From Peribolospora baueri (lineage: Eukaryota > Basidiomycota > Peribolosporomycetes > Peribolosporales > Peribolosporaceae), in NCBI GenBank assembly GCA_029717555.1, contig JAMDHS010000009.1:291654-355653 (forward strand): a DNA stretch of 64,000 bases, given 5' to 3'. Shown piece after piece: positions 32,237-44,310 of the stretch. Both the position numbers and the translations under genes were made by a program. The notes below the pieces were generated by a model. The model searched no databases, was not told where the DNA came from, and was given only the letters and a program-made list of their open reading frames with translations. Position 1 is the stretch's first letter. Each line of letters begins with the position of its first letter.

Positions 32237-33700
32237 TTACGACTTTGTGACCGAGTAGAAAGACGAAACGTTCGAAGGCGAACAAACGCACTCAGAGTCC
32301 GTCGTCTCCACCCCCCTCCAAGCACCCCGCCTCCTGGCCTTTGTCTTTCCCACCTCCTCATTCCTCCGATCCTCTTCCTCCTCCCTCCGTCTCCTTTCTT
32401 TCCTGTCTTCCCTCAACCACGCCAGAGCGATCTGCAACAATGTCGATCCTTCGGCCTGCGTCTGCGCCGCTTCGAGCTCCGGACGAGAGGGGAGGCCGAG
32501 CTTGGGGAGGTCTGCAAACGAGGTAGTGGAGGAGTTGAGTAGGGACGCGGGCGCAGGCGGAGGGTAGGGGATCGGGTCCCGGGTGACGGTTGTGCCCAGT
32601 CGCATGTGGACGAGGTGAGTGGGGAAGGACTGGAGGCCGTCGAAGATGTGCGTGGCGTCTTGGGGAGCGGACAAACGGGGGGGAGGAATGGGAGATCAGG
32701 AGGACATGAGACCTCAGGCGCATGGAGACAAACGGTCGTGACGAGTATATGAAAGAAAGGGGCTTAACGAACAGATGATAGTCGCCCCTCGCTCTACCGT
32801 CTCCTCCTTGAGGAAATCAAGCAAGTCCGCGCGAACGCAGACGTCCAGATCGACGGTGACCTCATCTAGCAGAAGCAGATTCCATGGCTCCATGAGGCCC
32901 ATGCATAGCTGGACCCTTCGGCGTTCGCCGTCAGAGATGGCGTGCATGTGCCAGGCGAGATCAACGTCGAGAATGTCCAGGAGCCGGTCGCGCCGCTCCT
33001 TGTGTCGGTAGCCGCCGACCGAATCCTGACGGGGAGCGGGAACGGGAACGGAAAGAAAAGGGTGAGGTGGACGATCAAGGGACGCATATACCCACAAATG
33101 GAGCGCTTACCAAGAAGTGAGAGACCGTGATGTCACTTCGAACCACTGGGTTCATGGCCCTTAGATGGGGATACCAAGGAGAGTGAGCGGGAAAGGGAGT
33201 CGTGAGCTTGCTCCACTTCACACACCGCTCACCATTCTGTGCCCAAGTACGTGACTCCCTAGTAGTGACCATGCAAAAGTTGCGGAGAAAAGGAAACAAA
33301 ACAAAAAATAAGTAACAAACTCTCATCGCCTGACATACGCCATACGTCGCTCACCGAAGGCGGGTTCCTGAAAACATCGTGGTCGAACACTTTGACCTCT
33401 GTCGACGCCATGCGTTTGCCAGCGAGTATGCGAAGAAGCGTGGACTTTCCTAAATGTGCAAGAACGAGTAAAAAGACGCATGAAAAAAAAAAAAAAAGTT
33501 GTTCAGGACAGAGTAAGCTTGGCCTCCATCACGACCCCAGGTTTCCGGCTGAGCTGTTATTTACCGGCTCCGTTTGCTCCGATGAGAAGGCACCTCGATC
33601 CCCTTTCGAGAGTTAGGTTGACGTCTTCAAGAGCCGGTGGGGCGCCGTCTGCAAATCTGAAAGTGAGGTTTCGGACGTCGACCGCTTTAGGAGAAGCCAT
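32237..33700 (-). CDS. CAF16: CAF16-type soluble ABC ATPase
   Basis: Six exons (33700-33565, 33449-33355, 33258-33233, 33159-33111, 33025-32773, 32658-32237) give 326 residues. It is a single ABC domain without membrane helices: Walker [14 protein letters not shown] (split by intron 1), [15 protein letters not shown], signature [13 protein letters not shown] (SDGE replaces SGGQ, as in this family), Walker [14 protein letters not shown], and H-loop [11 protein letters not shown]. Yeast Caf16 associates with the CCR4-NOT complex. The C-terminal 80 residues (Arg/Glu-rich, [17 protein letters not shown]) are an extension. The gene lies tail-to-head downstream of the thiolase on the same strand. 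Confidence 0.88.
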
Positions 33701-34090
33701 GGCAAAAAAAGAGAAGTGGGGGAGATGAAAGGATTGGGTCGCCCCTGCCGTTTATCTTTGTCTAACCAAAATCTGGGATTCGCGAGCTTCGAATCCTCCT
33801 CAGCTGCCGCAGCTCGCCGTGGCGCCTTCAAGCTCGGGATGGACGGACGCTTTCAGTTCGTCCTACTCCATGTCCGTCCACTTCCACTGTCTACTAGTAC
33901 GGTCCCTTCGAGCACGTCCGTCTCTCGCGACAGTGCATGTCTCGATGAAGACGACACCCATTTATAAGTGCACGAGAGCGATCATGTGGGGTAACCCGAG
34001 ATGTTCCAGAAACGATCGATTACAAAGCCTAGCTGCTGCAGGCACCACGGCAACTCGCTCTCCTCGCGCCTCCGAGAAGCGCACGACGTC

Positions 34091-35975
34091 CTAGTCCTCA
34101 CGCACGAACACGCCAGCGGCACCCATGCCGAGTCCGATGCACATGCTCGTCACGAGCACCTTTCCTCCTCTCCTCTTCAACTCGCCCAAACCCGTCACGA
34201 CGAGTCTCGCTCCAGTTGCACCCAGCGGATGTCCGAGGGCGATGGCTCCTCCGTTGGGGTTGACCTTTGCAGGATCGAGGCCGAGCTCTTCAACGCAGTA
34301 GACCGCCTGGGAGGCGAAAGCCTCGTTGATCTCGTACACGTCCACCTGGTCCTTGCGGATGCCGGTCTGCTCGAGCAACTTTCTGATCGCGAACACGGGA
34401 CCGATGCCCATGATTCGAGGCGGGAGGCCGCTCACCGCCACGCCTGCGTACTTGGCCAAGATGGGCAGACCGAGAGCTTTAGCCTTGGAACGGCGCATGA
34501 GAAGGACGGCGGCTGGTCAAAGCGAGGAAGCAGAATAGAAGAGAAGGAGGGTTAGAACTGGGCTTCCAAAAAGAGATGCACAGGTTTGGGTCTTATCTCC
34601 ATCGCTCTCCAAGTGGCCACCCAGCGAGAGCTTCGAGGATCGATGCGACGTCGCAAAAGACTCACCAGCACCGTCGGTGATCTGACTAGCATTGCCACCG
34701 GTGGTGCCCTCGCCCCACTGAGGGAACGCGGCCCTGATCTTGGAGAGCTTCTCAGGGGTCGAATCAGGACGAATGCCATCGTCCGCCTTGACCACCTTCC
34801 ACTCCTTCACTACCTTGCCGTTCGCGTCCTTGGTCACCACGGGGACCTCGATGGGTGTGATCTCCTCGGCGAACACCCCAGTTGCCTGCGCTCGAGCGGC
34901 GCGGACGTGGGACTGGGCGGCGAAACGGTCTTGCTTTTCACGCGTCACGTTGAAATCTCTCGCCACGTTTTCCGACGTCCAGCCCATGGGCTGATCGATT
35001 GCCACGTAAGCAATGTCGAGAATGGTTCGTTAAAGGTCGGCATGCGGATACCAGATTCGAGACGAGGATACGGCCTCGGCCGCGCCCTGTTACTCACCAT
35101 GATGCAGTCCTTCGCCACCGGGTGAGACATAATTTCATCCGAATACTCCTTGACGCCGCGGTCGGGCTGTAAAGGGCGGTAAAGGATGTCGGATAATGAG
35201 CGAGATTTCATGTGAAGCGGACGCGATGCTCCCTTTGCCGTTTGACTCACGAAATCCGTCATGCTCTCCGCTCCGACGGCCAGGCCACACTCGATCTCTC
35301 CCGCGATGATCTGCGTGGCGACTGCGCGCACGGCCATGAGGCCGGAGGAGCAGAACCGGTTCACGGTCTGCACGGGCGTCGTGTCAGGAATGCCAGCCGC
35401 GAGCGCGGCGGCGCGAGCGTAGTACGCCGCTCCCGGGGGAAGAACGCTGCCTGGAGAATGAGGAAAGAGGAAAGAAAAAAAAGACGACAAGTTAGTGGAT
35501 GAGCAATGATGAATGCTTAAATCCGATGAAGGTCCGAGCATGACTGACAACGGGAAAAGAGAGACGAACGAATGACGAGGCTACGAATGACGAGGCTCGG
35601 AGGGCAACCTGCCAATATGAAAAGGGAAAGCCTGGCTACTGACCAACCTGCACATCTTCGATGACCTTGGGGTCCACTTGGGATTTTGCCAAGATGGCCT
35701 TGAACACGGCGGTGAGGAGCTCGTCATACCTGCGAGGTGTGCGTGAGCAGTGGATCGGGGGCAGGTGTGAGTGCCGAAAGCTCTGGACGAAGAAAACAAA
35801 GGGAGGGTCACCTCATGTCCTTGAGTCCGCCCTTCCTGGCCTTGCAGAAGGGCGTCCTGGTGGCACTGACGATGACCACGTCGTCATCGTTCTTCGCGAG
35901 GATCTTGCTGAGCGCCTGATTATCAGCGTTGTAAGGGGAGAGGTGGGAGGCGAGCTGGGAAAGCCGAGAGGCCAT
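34091..35975 (-). CDS. POT1: 3-ketoacyl-CoA thiolase, peroxisomal
   Basis: Six exons (35975-35812, 35729-35644, 35450-35251, 35166-35098, 34990-34666, 34512-34091) give 421 residues, the usual length. It performs the last step of beta-oxidation. A PTS2 import signal is explicit at residues 4-12: R-L-S-Q-L-A-S-H-L fits (R/K)-(L/V/I)-x5-(H/Q)-(L/A). Catalytic pieces are VNRFCSSGLMAVRAV (acyl-enzyme Cys), YEINEAFASQA, GGAIALGHPLGATGAR (His) and TSMCIGLGMGAAG (second Cys). It is divergent from the Dap1-like gene across 311 bases. Confidence 0.95.
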
Positions 35976-36286
35976 GTCGGGTGGTGTACGCGGTAGAGGA
36001 ACAAAGATGAGTGTGGGTATGAAGATGAAGGTGGAAGATGGCCAAGGAGCGAGATGATGGTGGACGGCGGGGTGTGGATGGTTGAAAACGTTGCGGGGTC
36101 GACGTTGAGCCGGAGGCCGGCCACTGGCGAGCCGGTTTGCCGTAGGGCTTCGACCCCAGACTCCGGATGATCTCATCTTCCAGCGCGGGCCAGCATCGGC
36201 ATCAGCATCGTCGACGCTTTCGATCCTTCTCTTGCAACTCAACGACTCGCTCTTGCACCTCGTTCACGTTCGCCGCCCTTACCAGC
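35976..36286. promoter_or_regulatory. divergent promoter, thiolase and Dap1-like gene
   Basis: A 311-base gap between two outward start codons. No canonical TATA or oleate-response element is obvious by eye. Confidence 0.4.
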
Positions 36287-37313
36287 ATGCTCGAAGCTCC
36301 GTTTCACAGCGAGTCTTTCCTCTATAGGGTGAGTGAGTGGGCCGGCGAGCGGCGTTGTCGAGGCAACGAACGCAACGCGGGACGCAAGTCTGACGACGTG
36401 TACCACCGCTGCTTATTATGTCCCTGCCTCCGTCGGATCGTAGCTTGCTCGCTCCCAGCTCTTCACGAATCCAATCAATTTCGTGCTGCTCTGTCTCCTC
36501 CTGTACAAGGCTCTCCCTCTTCTTCTGCCCTCTTCCACCGCCCCGATCAAGACGAAAGACGCTCCCTCTTCATGGAAGACGTCCTACTCCTATCTTCCCA
36601 CTCCGCCAGCGGACGCGGTCGTCTGGAGAAAGTACACGCCGAAGACGCTCGTTGAGTTTGATGGACGAGGGAAGACGGGTAGGATCCTGCTCGCCATCAA
36701 CGGAAAGGTGTTTGACGTCACCGCTGGTGCCAACTTTTATGGCCCAGGTGAGTAGCATTCCGTTCCTCCCTCTCATCTCATCTAAACAGGCAGCCAGACT
36801 TGACCAGCATCGACTTTGCTCCACACCGGCACTTTTTAAGACGGACCATACGGCAACTTTGCCGGTCACGATGCATCCCGAGGAATGGCCAAGCAATCGT
36901 TTGATATGGGTGGGCGAGAACGAAGCTCCCGAAGGCCTCTGTGGGAACGGACGCTTGGAACCGAGCTGAACCATCCTACTCACCTTTCATGTTGCTCTCC
37001 TCCCTTGTCTCCTCGCTCCTCACAGATATGCTCACGCCGATTGACCAGCCTATAGACAAGCTGGAAGACCTGACGCAGGCAGAGATCTCCAACATGTTGG
37101 GTGAGCCTTGTTCATCCCTCCGTCGATCAACTCAGACAATGCCCTCATCGGTCGTGCGGCCGTGCCTACTTGTCGGACTCGAGGCGACGGCCATCTATCT
37201 GTTCGCTCACCTACTTTTTGCGCGTTTTTTCCCTTGCTGTCGCAGAATGGCAAGCGCATTTCACGGGAAAGTACATCGTCTGTGGAGAGCTTGTCAACAA
37301 CGATGAAGCCTGA
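36287..37313 (+). CDS. membrane-associated haem-binding protein (MAPR / Dap1-like)
   Basis: Five exons (36287-36328, 36444-36747, 36841-36909, 37026-37100, 37246-37313) give 185 residues. One N-terminal membrane helix, NPINFVLLCLLLYKALPLLL, anchors a cytochrome b5-like domain: KYTPKTLVEFDGRGKTGRI, LLAINGKVFDVTAGANFYG, PYGNFAGHDASRGMAKQSFD, then EWQAHFTGKYIVCGEL. MAPR proteins coordinate haem by Tyr rather than His; the Tyr in NFYGPDGPYG is in place. Yeast and fission yeast Dap1 bind and support the sterol demethylase Erg11/CYP51 in the ER. Confidence 0.9.
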
Positions 37314-38328
37314 GTTTTGGCCCCGAGCCTACTGGACAGGCTGCCTCACGTCTGTTTCGGCTCGTCTCGTCTCGTGCTTCGTCTCGTCTCTCCCCGAGCA
37401 GTAAGAGCCGGTAGCATCCTCAACGCTGTTGTCGATGGTCTACCAGATGCCGTTTTGTTTGTTTTGTTCCCCATCCTTATGGATTTCGTGCTTGAGGAAT
37501 GAGACAGGTACTCCAAACGATGATTGGCAATAGAGTTGAGCGCATAAACCGCGGCCAGCAGGAGAGTTCCAACTGGGTCCGCGGCTGCCAGCCGTCGGCT
37601 AGCGTTCTCGCTTTGGGATTCGTGCGACAGCCACTGGAAGCGATGATCGTCGCTGCAGAAATCCTTCGTAACTTGGATCCGCTTCGGGAAGGCCCTGCGA
37701 GGATGAGGTTTTTAGCGTGAGACGGAAGACCTTCTAAGATGTTGGAAAAGTTTGCCAGCTCCTCATCAATATCCAAGAGGAAGCCCACGTTTCCTACCAG
37801 TGAGCCTACTTGCTTTCCTTTCATCTGCTCTGTCATCCACGACTAAACACGCTGACTCGTTGAACTCTCTGCTTTTCACACATCAAGCTAGATCCTTCAA
37901 CCTCGACCTTATCGATACGGGCCATCTTCCCCAATAGCGCATGCTACGTGGCGACCCTGCCTCATGAGATGCTCAACCTGCTCGGACCGCCGCAGGCTCC
38001 GGTACTCCCAGCTGGGATCGCTAGCGACGATACTGTGTTTCCGGTGTGGAGAAGAACTATGGCCAACTTCAAAAACACCATGCATCATATCCACATATGA
38101 ACCACCTTCCTCACAACCGGTCAATTCGGACGCTGGGTCCCGTCTCATTATTCAGTTCGAGACTTATTGCACAACCTTTGCTGCTCAATCATGGACATGA
38201 TGCGTCCGATCGGCTGCGATTCACCCGAGCTTGACCCAGCTATCGCGCCGGATCTTGGGGCTGGTCAGAAGGCGCCATCATGGTCAACACGACGTCTACT
38301 CTGGATGGACGGTTAGTCTCCTCGGCAC
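37314..38328. other. 1 kb with no secure gene
   Basis: A two-exon plus-strand model is possible: ATG at about 37739 (MLEKFASSSSISKRKP), intron, then a frame to 38100 containing NSACYVATLPHEMLNLLG, for about 89 residues. Equally, the minus strand at 37836-37690 reads FLLDIDEELANFSNILEGL. Neither matches a family I know, and neither has support beyond open frame. It also holds the 3' flanks of both neighbours. Confidence 0.25.
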
Positions 38329-41300
38329 TCACGCGTCCAAGACGAGCTTCACGGTCTTGATTTCGAATCCACGGAAATCCAGAGAGATTGATGCGCCATT
38401 CTTGTCGGACCCACTTGTTGTCTCGTTCAAGGACAACTCTTTCAACTCGTCTTCGAGCAAGTTGACAAGGGAGGCCTTGCGAACGGGAAGATTCGTGATG
38501 AGCTTAATGGAGGCGTGCCCGCCGAACGCCTCGTACAAGCGAAGGATGATGCTGAGTTCCTTGTGCTTGTTCGGATGCCGGAAGTCATCCTCCTCGCCGC
38601 GCTAGCAGGGGATGCAAAGCAGGGAATAGAGCACCGTCAGAGCCGGAACAAAACATGCCTCCAGCGACGATACCGCCTGTTGTCTACCTTGACGGTGTCG
38701 AGGAAGACTGTGTCTGCCCCTGAGATCGTGAACGGCGACTTTGGGTGGACATCGGGAGCTCCGTAGCGGAAATGCAGCGGGGCGTTGAACCGACGGGCCA
38801 CCTGAGGGACGTCGCTCGTGATGAAATGACCTACAGGTGGAAGAACTCGACATATCAGCGGCGGTTTCGCAATGTCAATAGCTCTTGGCGTCACCGCTCA
38901 CCCGCATGAGGATAGATGGCGAAAGCAAACGCCTGCCAACATCGTCGGAATAGAGGCACGTTAGCAACCCCGAATTCAAGAGCCCTTGCACCGTGGCCTT
39001 GGGACAGACTGTCAGTCATGCTCACATGTTTTCCCTCATCCTGGTGCGCGTCAGGATAGGTCGCCCCACGAAGCAACGAAAGGCGCATGGTCGATCCTTC
39101 TGTGGCGTAGCCATATTTGGAATCGGTCATGATGGCAACGCCAAAGTTGGACTCGGAGAAGTCGGCAAAGCGGTGCCCGCACACTTCGAACTTGGCCGCT
39201 TCCCAAGACGTGTTACGCGTCGTCGGACGGGCAATGGCGCCAAACTGGGTCTCGTAATACGCTTCGGGGGAAGAGATTTTGGTGGGCAGCTCGAATTTGA
39301 GGAATTCTGGAAGAGACAACAGCTGCAGTTAGCGCGAACAATAAGTAATCATGTAGAACTACACACTTGACCACTCACTGTGTTTCTCGAACCAGTCCAC
39401 CTCGGCGTCGAAACGGAGCATGCAGCCGCCATCGTTCTTGATCGAGGCACTAATGGCGTCAAGAGAGGCATGCATTTTGATGGTGCTATTGCCGACTTTG
39501 GCCTGTAGCAGCAGCGACCCTCGAAGAGGGCCTCGCTCTACGATCCTCACGTCGGTGAACGGCACGGCCCTGTATCAAAAACCAAACCGCATTGAGGTTC
39601 ATGGGCATAATTCAATTACACCGTCTGCACCAACAGCCGTACGACTCACCTTCCAGTCTCGAGGTGGTAAAGTTCGACCTCCCACGCATCAAAGTTCGGC
39701 GGGAAATCCTCATAAATCATAAGGCCAGCTGGCTTAGACAGGAGCTCGCGCTTGTTGGCGAGATCAACGATACTGGTGATCTGCCCGTCTCTGATCTGAA
39801 TCGACATGGCAGAGTTTCGCATCACGAAGCTGTTCTTGCCCGTCGCTTCTACGCTGACCCACTCAGCTGACATGTCGTACGTGCTAGCAGGACGCAAGCT
39901 GACGAGCCCGTCGCCAGAGGTATCCTCGGCGACTACAAGGCCTGACTTTCCGTCGTGAGAGTACTGGAGGACACAATCCTTGATCGCCGCTCCGCTGCCT
40001 GGGTCCAGAGGGAGCTCGACTACCTCTCTGCGAGGGTGGAAGGTCGTGTTGACGGCAAAGACGGAGCCGAATGCTTTCTCCTCAGCACCGTGCAAGAGCG
40101 CTTTGGAGGTTGGAGACAATGCCTTGAGCGCTTCTTCAAGCAGCGCAAGGCCCTTCTCGGCGATCTCGCCATAAATCTGCCCGCACGTTGACAAAAATCA
40201 GCCGAGAACAAAATCAGACACGGAAAGGTAAGGTAAAAGGATACCGCACCTTCTCTGCGTCTTTGTATACCATCCCGATAGAGCTGCCGGGCAAGACGTC
40301 GTGAAACTGGCAGAGGAGCGTCTTCTCCCAGAGTGCGTCAATTTCGTCTTTCGGGTACGCGTACGTAGCGTCGTTCAGAGATGCCAGGGTCGCAGCCCAC
40401 TCGACGTCGTGGAGAAGCTGCTCGCTGCGCCTGTTGCCTTTCTTGATGCTTCCGTGAGACGTATACACAGCCCGATGGAACTTGATGTATGCATGAAGGA
40501 ATGGTTTGTCAGCGTGGGCCTGCGTATTGAATACCACCGCGCGTCCAGGAAAAGCGCTCACCTCGAGGTAAAGGTCACCTTGCCAAATGGGCAATCGCGA
40601 CCCACCCTTCGTCTCCTTCTCCACCACCGCAAAGAATTCGGGCACAGATCCTCCCACTTTGACCTTGGGAACCTCAGGAAAGTTGCCGTTTGTAGCGCGA
40701 ACGCGACGCAGGCTTTCCAACATTTTCTCTGCCGGACCTCCGCCTCCGTCTCCCCAACCGAAAAGGAGCAACGAGTTGCTCGTGACGTCCAGGTTCTTGT
40801 GTGCGCTGATCGCCTTACGAACGTCTCCCACTCCGCCATCGCTATCGTAGCGGTCTACGGGAGTCATGTGGACTAGCATTTGCGTGCCGTCGAGGCCCAC
40901 CCAACGGAAGGTGTGGTGCGGGAATTTGTCTGAAAACATAGTTTGTTTCATCAGTGCTGCGCTCTCGATAGTGAAAGCTGTGGAAACGACGATCTCACTG
41001 ATGTTTGACCAAGACAATTTCTGGGTGAAGAAATAATCCATGCCGGCGCCGCGTGCGAGCTGGGGAATCTGGCTGGAGTAGCCGAAAGTGTCCGGCAACC
41101 AGAAAACATTGGATCGCTGCCCGAACCGAGAGTGTAGGTAGCGTTGGCCTTTGAAAAAGTCGATGACAAGGCGAAAAACGATGAGTTTGGCGAAACACGC
41201 GTTTGCATTCGTCACAGCCGTCCAGGGATTTAACACACCATACAAAAACTGGCGGACAAACGCTTCGCCTGAAGGCATGTTGGCGTCGCATTCGACCTGC

Positions 41301-43537
41301 GTACGTGAAACTCCACGGAGATGAGCTTAAGCTCGTCCCTGTCTAGTTTGCAAAGTAAACTCACCCACGATCCTCCAATCGGCTGAAATCTTCCATCGGT
41401 CATCTTGGCCTTGACCTTCTGGAACAGTGGCGGATACAGTTCTTCGAGCCATTTGTATTGTTGGGCCTAGATAATCGCAGATAAACGTGATGCTAAAGAT
41501 GAAACGCTGAGGCGAACGATGATGGAGAGATGGACCTACAGTGCTGCAGACAAAAACGTGCTCGGGGTACCTGATGATGGAACGTGGGGACGGTCAGGGG
41601 GCGGCCAATGATCCTCTTTAAAGGTAAGTAAATAACAAACCTGTCCATCAGGTCCACCTGTGAGCTCCAGCTGCGGGCCACCTGTGAGCAGAAAAGGAGG
41701 TCAATGCGGCCGCTCCTGGAAAGAGGAAAGCCACGGCATTTACGGCCTACCTTCTGCTGGGTAACGGAGAATGGCCACAGCCAAGCGGTATCAACTGTGC
41801 AGGGGTCACGACAAGAGGCTGTAGGCTCAGCAAAAGACAAGCAGATAACACACATAGAGCGAGGTTCGCAAGAGGATAGATCAAGGACGCACTGTGACAA
41901 TGTCCAATGGCCCAGACCTTCTGCTGGCGGCCGCCCTCATAAATCTTTTCGCCCTTGGCCTCCCAACCTTCTCCGAGGATCTCCTCGGCCAGCTTCCGAC
42001 AGCGCAAAATAGAGCTCAAGTCCTCCTTACGGAACGTGCTCATAATTTCGTTTGCCACCCAGAGCGCCCGATTCTGTACTTCGCTGAGAAGGTTGAAGAA
42101 AGGCAGTGTCAGTGAACGTAACCCTGCACAAACCCACGGCGGGACAAAAAGGTTACGGGCCATCATACTGACCTATCTTGCGGCATTTCCCTCGCGAGAC
42201 CTTTGATGGCTTCAAAGTCCCACATTAACCTCCAAGCATCCATTCGTGGCACAACAATGTCGGCGGTGTGTAGCGTAAAGTATCTGTTCGGGTCTGGATC
42301 GCCTCCAGGTCCCCCTTCCACACCAAACATGCCTGTAGGAGAAGAGAAAAAAGTAAAGCGGCGGATGGAAGTAAGACGAAAGGAGTACCGTCGGACGGCA
42401 GAGCAGAAAAGCCAATGTTTTTTGTTCTCTGTCGACAAGGGTGGAACAAGAATTTACGAACCGTTGCACGACACCTCCAAGTAGAGCTTAATATGCTTGC
42501 GATCATGTCCGACCAGCGGAAAATCCACCCTGCGATCTCCTCCTGAACCTCCGGTAATGCCTGAAAATGGACCAACGAGCAGAGAAATCAGCAAGTTTCG
42601 TCAATGCTAGCTCGACAGCTTATTCATTTACGCCAGCTAGGGCAAACGGACCTTGCAAAGGAACACCCTCATATGACCAAACCATAGCCTCACAACTGTA
42701 AAGGCAATACAAGAGAACATTGAGCAAGAGTTCAGTGAGATTATGGGAAAAGAGAGGGATGACAATCTTACCTGGGATCAAACTCGAGCTGGACCCTCTC
42801 CTTGTTGAGCCAGTCTTTGGGTACGCTCAAATGCACCCTCACCCAGTGGTTTGACCAGGACGGGCCAAAGGTACTAAACAAAGAGAAACAATAGCAGAGC
42901 GAAGAAGAAAATTAGCTGATCGACCTTTCCCGCACTGCTCCCTCTTCAAGTCGTACGTGTCGGAACCCGTGAGCGGCAAAAGCGATACCGAAACATGAAC
43001 ACTCACTCGCCCTTCTTCAGAGGCTTGTACTCCGCCTTGATGGCCTCTTGAAACGTAGGCTTGCTTAGCCCGGGCGCATGCCACACCTCGAGGCGGACGT
43101 GCTCCGGAGACGAGGTGCGAGCTTCGAAAAGGACAGAGGCGAGGTTGTAGTTGCCCCACTGACCTGCAGGACAAGCACGGACGTGAAGAAAGAATATACT
43201 CATATATTTATCAACAAGATGCGTCCCTATTTCTCATGTTCTCAGCGAACGACAAAGTTTTGTTGGAGCGCCCGTGCCCACCTCCGATGAACTCGTCCAG
43301 ACGACGGTTGCGCACGCTCCGGATCGTAGGTCCTTTGGCCGTGAAATCGAGCGGCGGCAACTGTACCGAGCAAAATGGTAACACCAACACATAGACAAAA
43401 GCAAGTCAAGGGGAAATAGAAGAGTGAGCCATAGAAGGGCAGTTCGGTGCATTGATATACTTAGGAACCGCCGGCTTGGTCCACCTGGAAACGACGAACA
43501 AGGAATTCACCTGCGACGGGGGTCCGCTGGACTGCAT
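38329..43537 (-). CDS. AMS1: alpha-mannosidase, GH38, vacuolar/cytosolic AMS1 type
   Basis: Twenty-one exons run from 43537 to 38329: 43537-43511, 43360-43282, 43163-43007, 42873-42772, 42695-42652, 42560-42462, 42332-42173, 42083-41893, 41794-41751, 41681-41641, 41569-41539, 41466-41365, 41296-40999, 40929-40562, 40480-40250, 40176-39650, 39569-39379, 39306-39026, 38932-38902, 38830-38688, 38601-38329. They total 1139 residues, near yeast Ams1. It trims free oligomannose; in yeast it reaches the vacuole by the Cvt/autophagy route, without a signal peptide, and none is seen here. Zn-binding HIDTAWLWPF, nucleophile region VFWLPDTFGYSSQIPQL, NKFPHHTFRWVGLDG and TSHGSIKKGNRRSE are all present. 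The C-terminal beta-domain includes FAFAIYPHAGHF. Every exon junction preserves frame. Confidence 0.94.
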
Positions 43538-44310
43538 TGTCAGCAATGTGCACGGATTGAAATAAGGTCAAAACGAGCAGAGAGAGGGCTGAAAGTAGTG
43601 TTGGTACAGAGGACGGGTGGAAGAGATGTTGGAAGAGCTCGGAGAAGGACGACGGGAAGGGTTGTGCGGGTTGTGCGAGCCCGGAAACCCCACACGAGTG
43701 ATCGGCGGACGCGGGGGCGGGTCAGTCGCGCTTACATCAGCAACGGACCGCGTCCGATGAGACGGAGCTTCTTTCTATTCGTCCGATGCAACGCGATTCC
43801 TTCTCTCCCTCTCATCTGCACTCTTCAAAGGGACGAACGGTTGGACCGGCTCGGACGAGGGGATGTTGGAGTCTATGCTTGCAGGACACAGAACCCCAGC
43901 ACCGTCCACCTGACGTTGTGGTGTCAATTGCGCAGGTCTTTGGACACAACCCAGGGAGCGTGTTCTGCGCGATATTGCGGGCTCGACTATTGTCCGTGGG
44001 CCAACAAAGCAATGAACGCTCCATGAAGGGACCTCTACTGTCTGTTCACTCTGCCGGCCGCATGGGAGGGAAGGTGGCTTCCGCAGTTCGTTCAAACTTT
44101 GAATTTAGAATGTTCGCCCCAGGGAACAAAATATACAGATGGGTAAAAAAACCCGTGGAGAAACCCCCTAAGAAGGAGGGGCGTACGGGGGCGCAGGCAG
44201 GTCGCGAAGAGAATGGGTTTTTACCGGAGACTATATATCGTGCTGCAAAGGGAACGCCGAGTCCGAATGGCACTATTCCCTTTCAGACGCTCGGCCGACA
44301 GACGTTGTCC
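43538..44310. other. intergenic region between tandem minus-strand genes
   Basis: About 770 bases, containing the mannosidase promoter. A long plus-strand open frame (43786-44511) crosses it but has no motif and overlaps the last exons of the neighbouring gene antisense. Confidence 0.45.

Noticed and set aside
43441-43490. Possible extra exon of the mannosidase (WTKPAVPKYINAPNC)
   Set aside because: Including it leads to a stop or a phase clash. Joining 43511 directly to 43360 keeps frame and gives a normal N-terminus.
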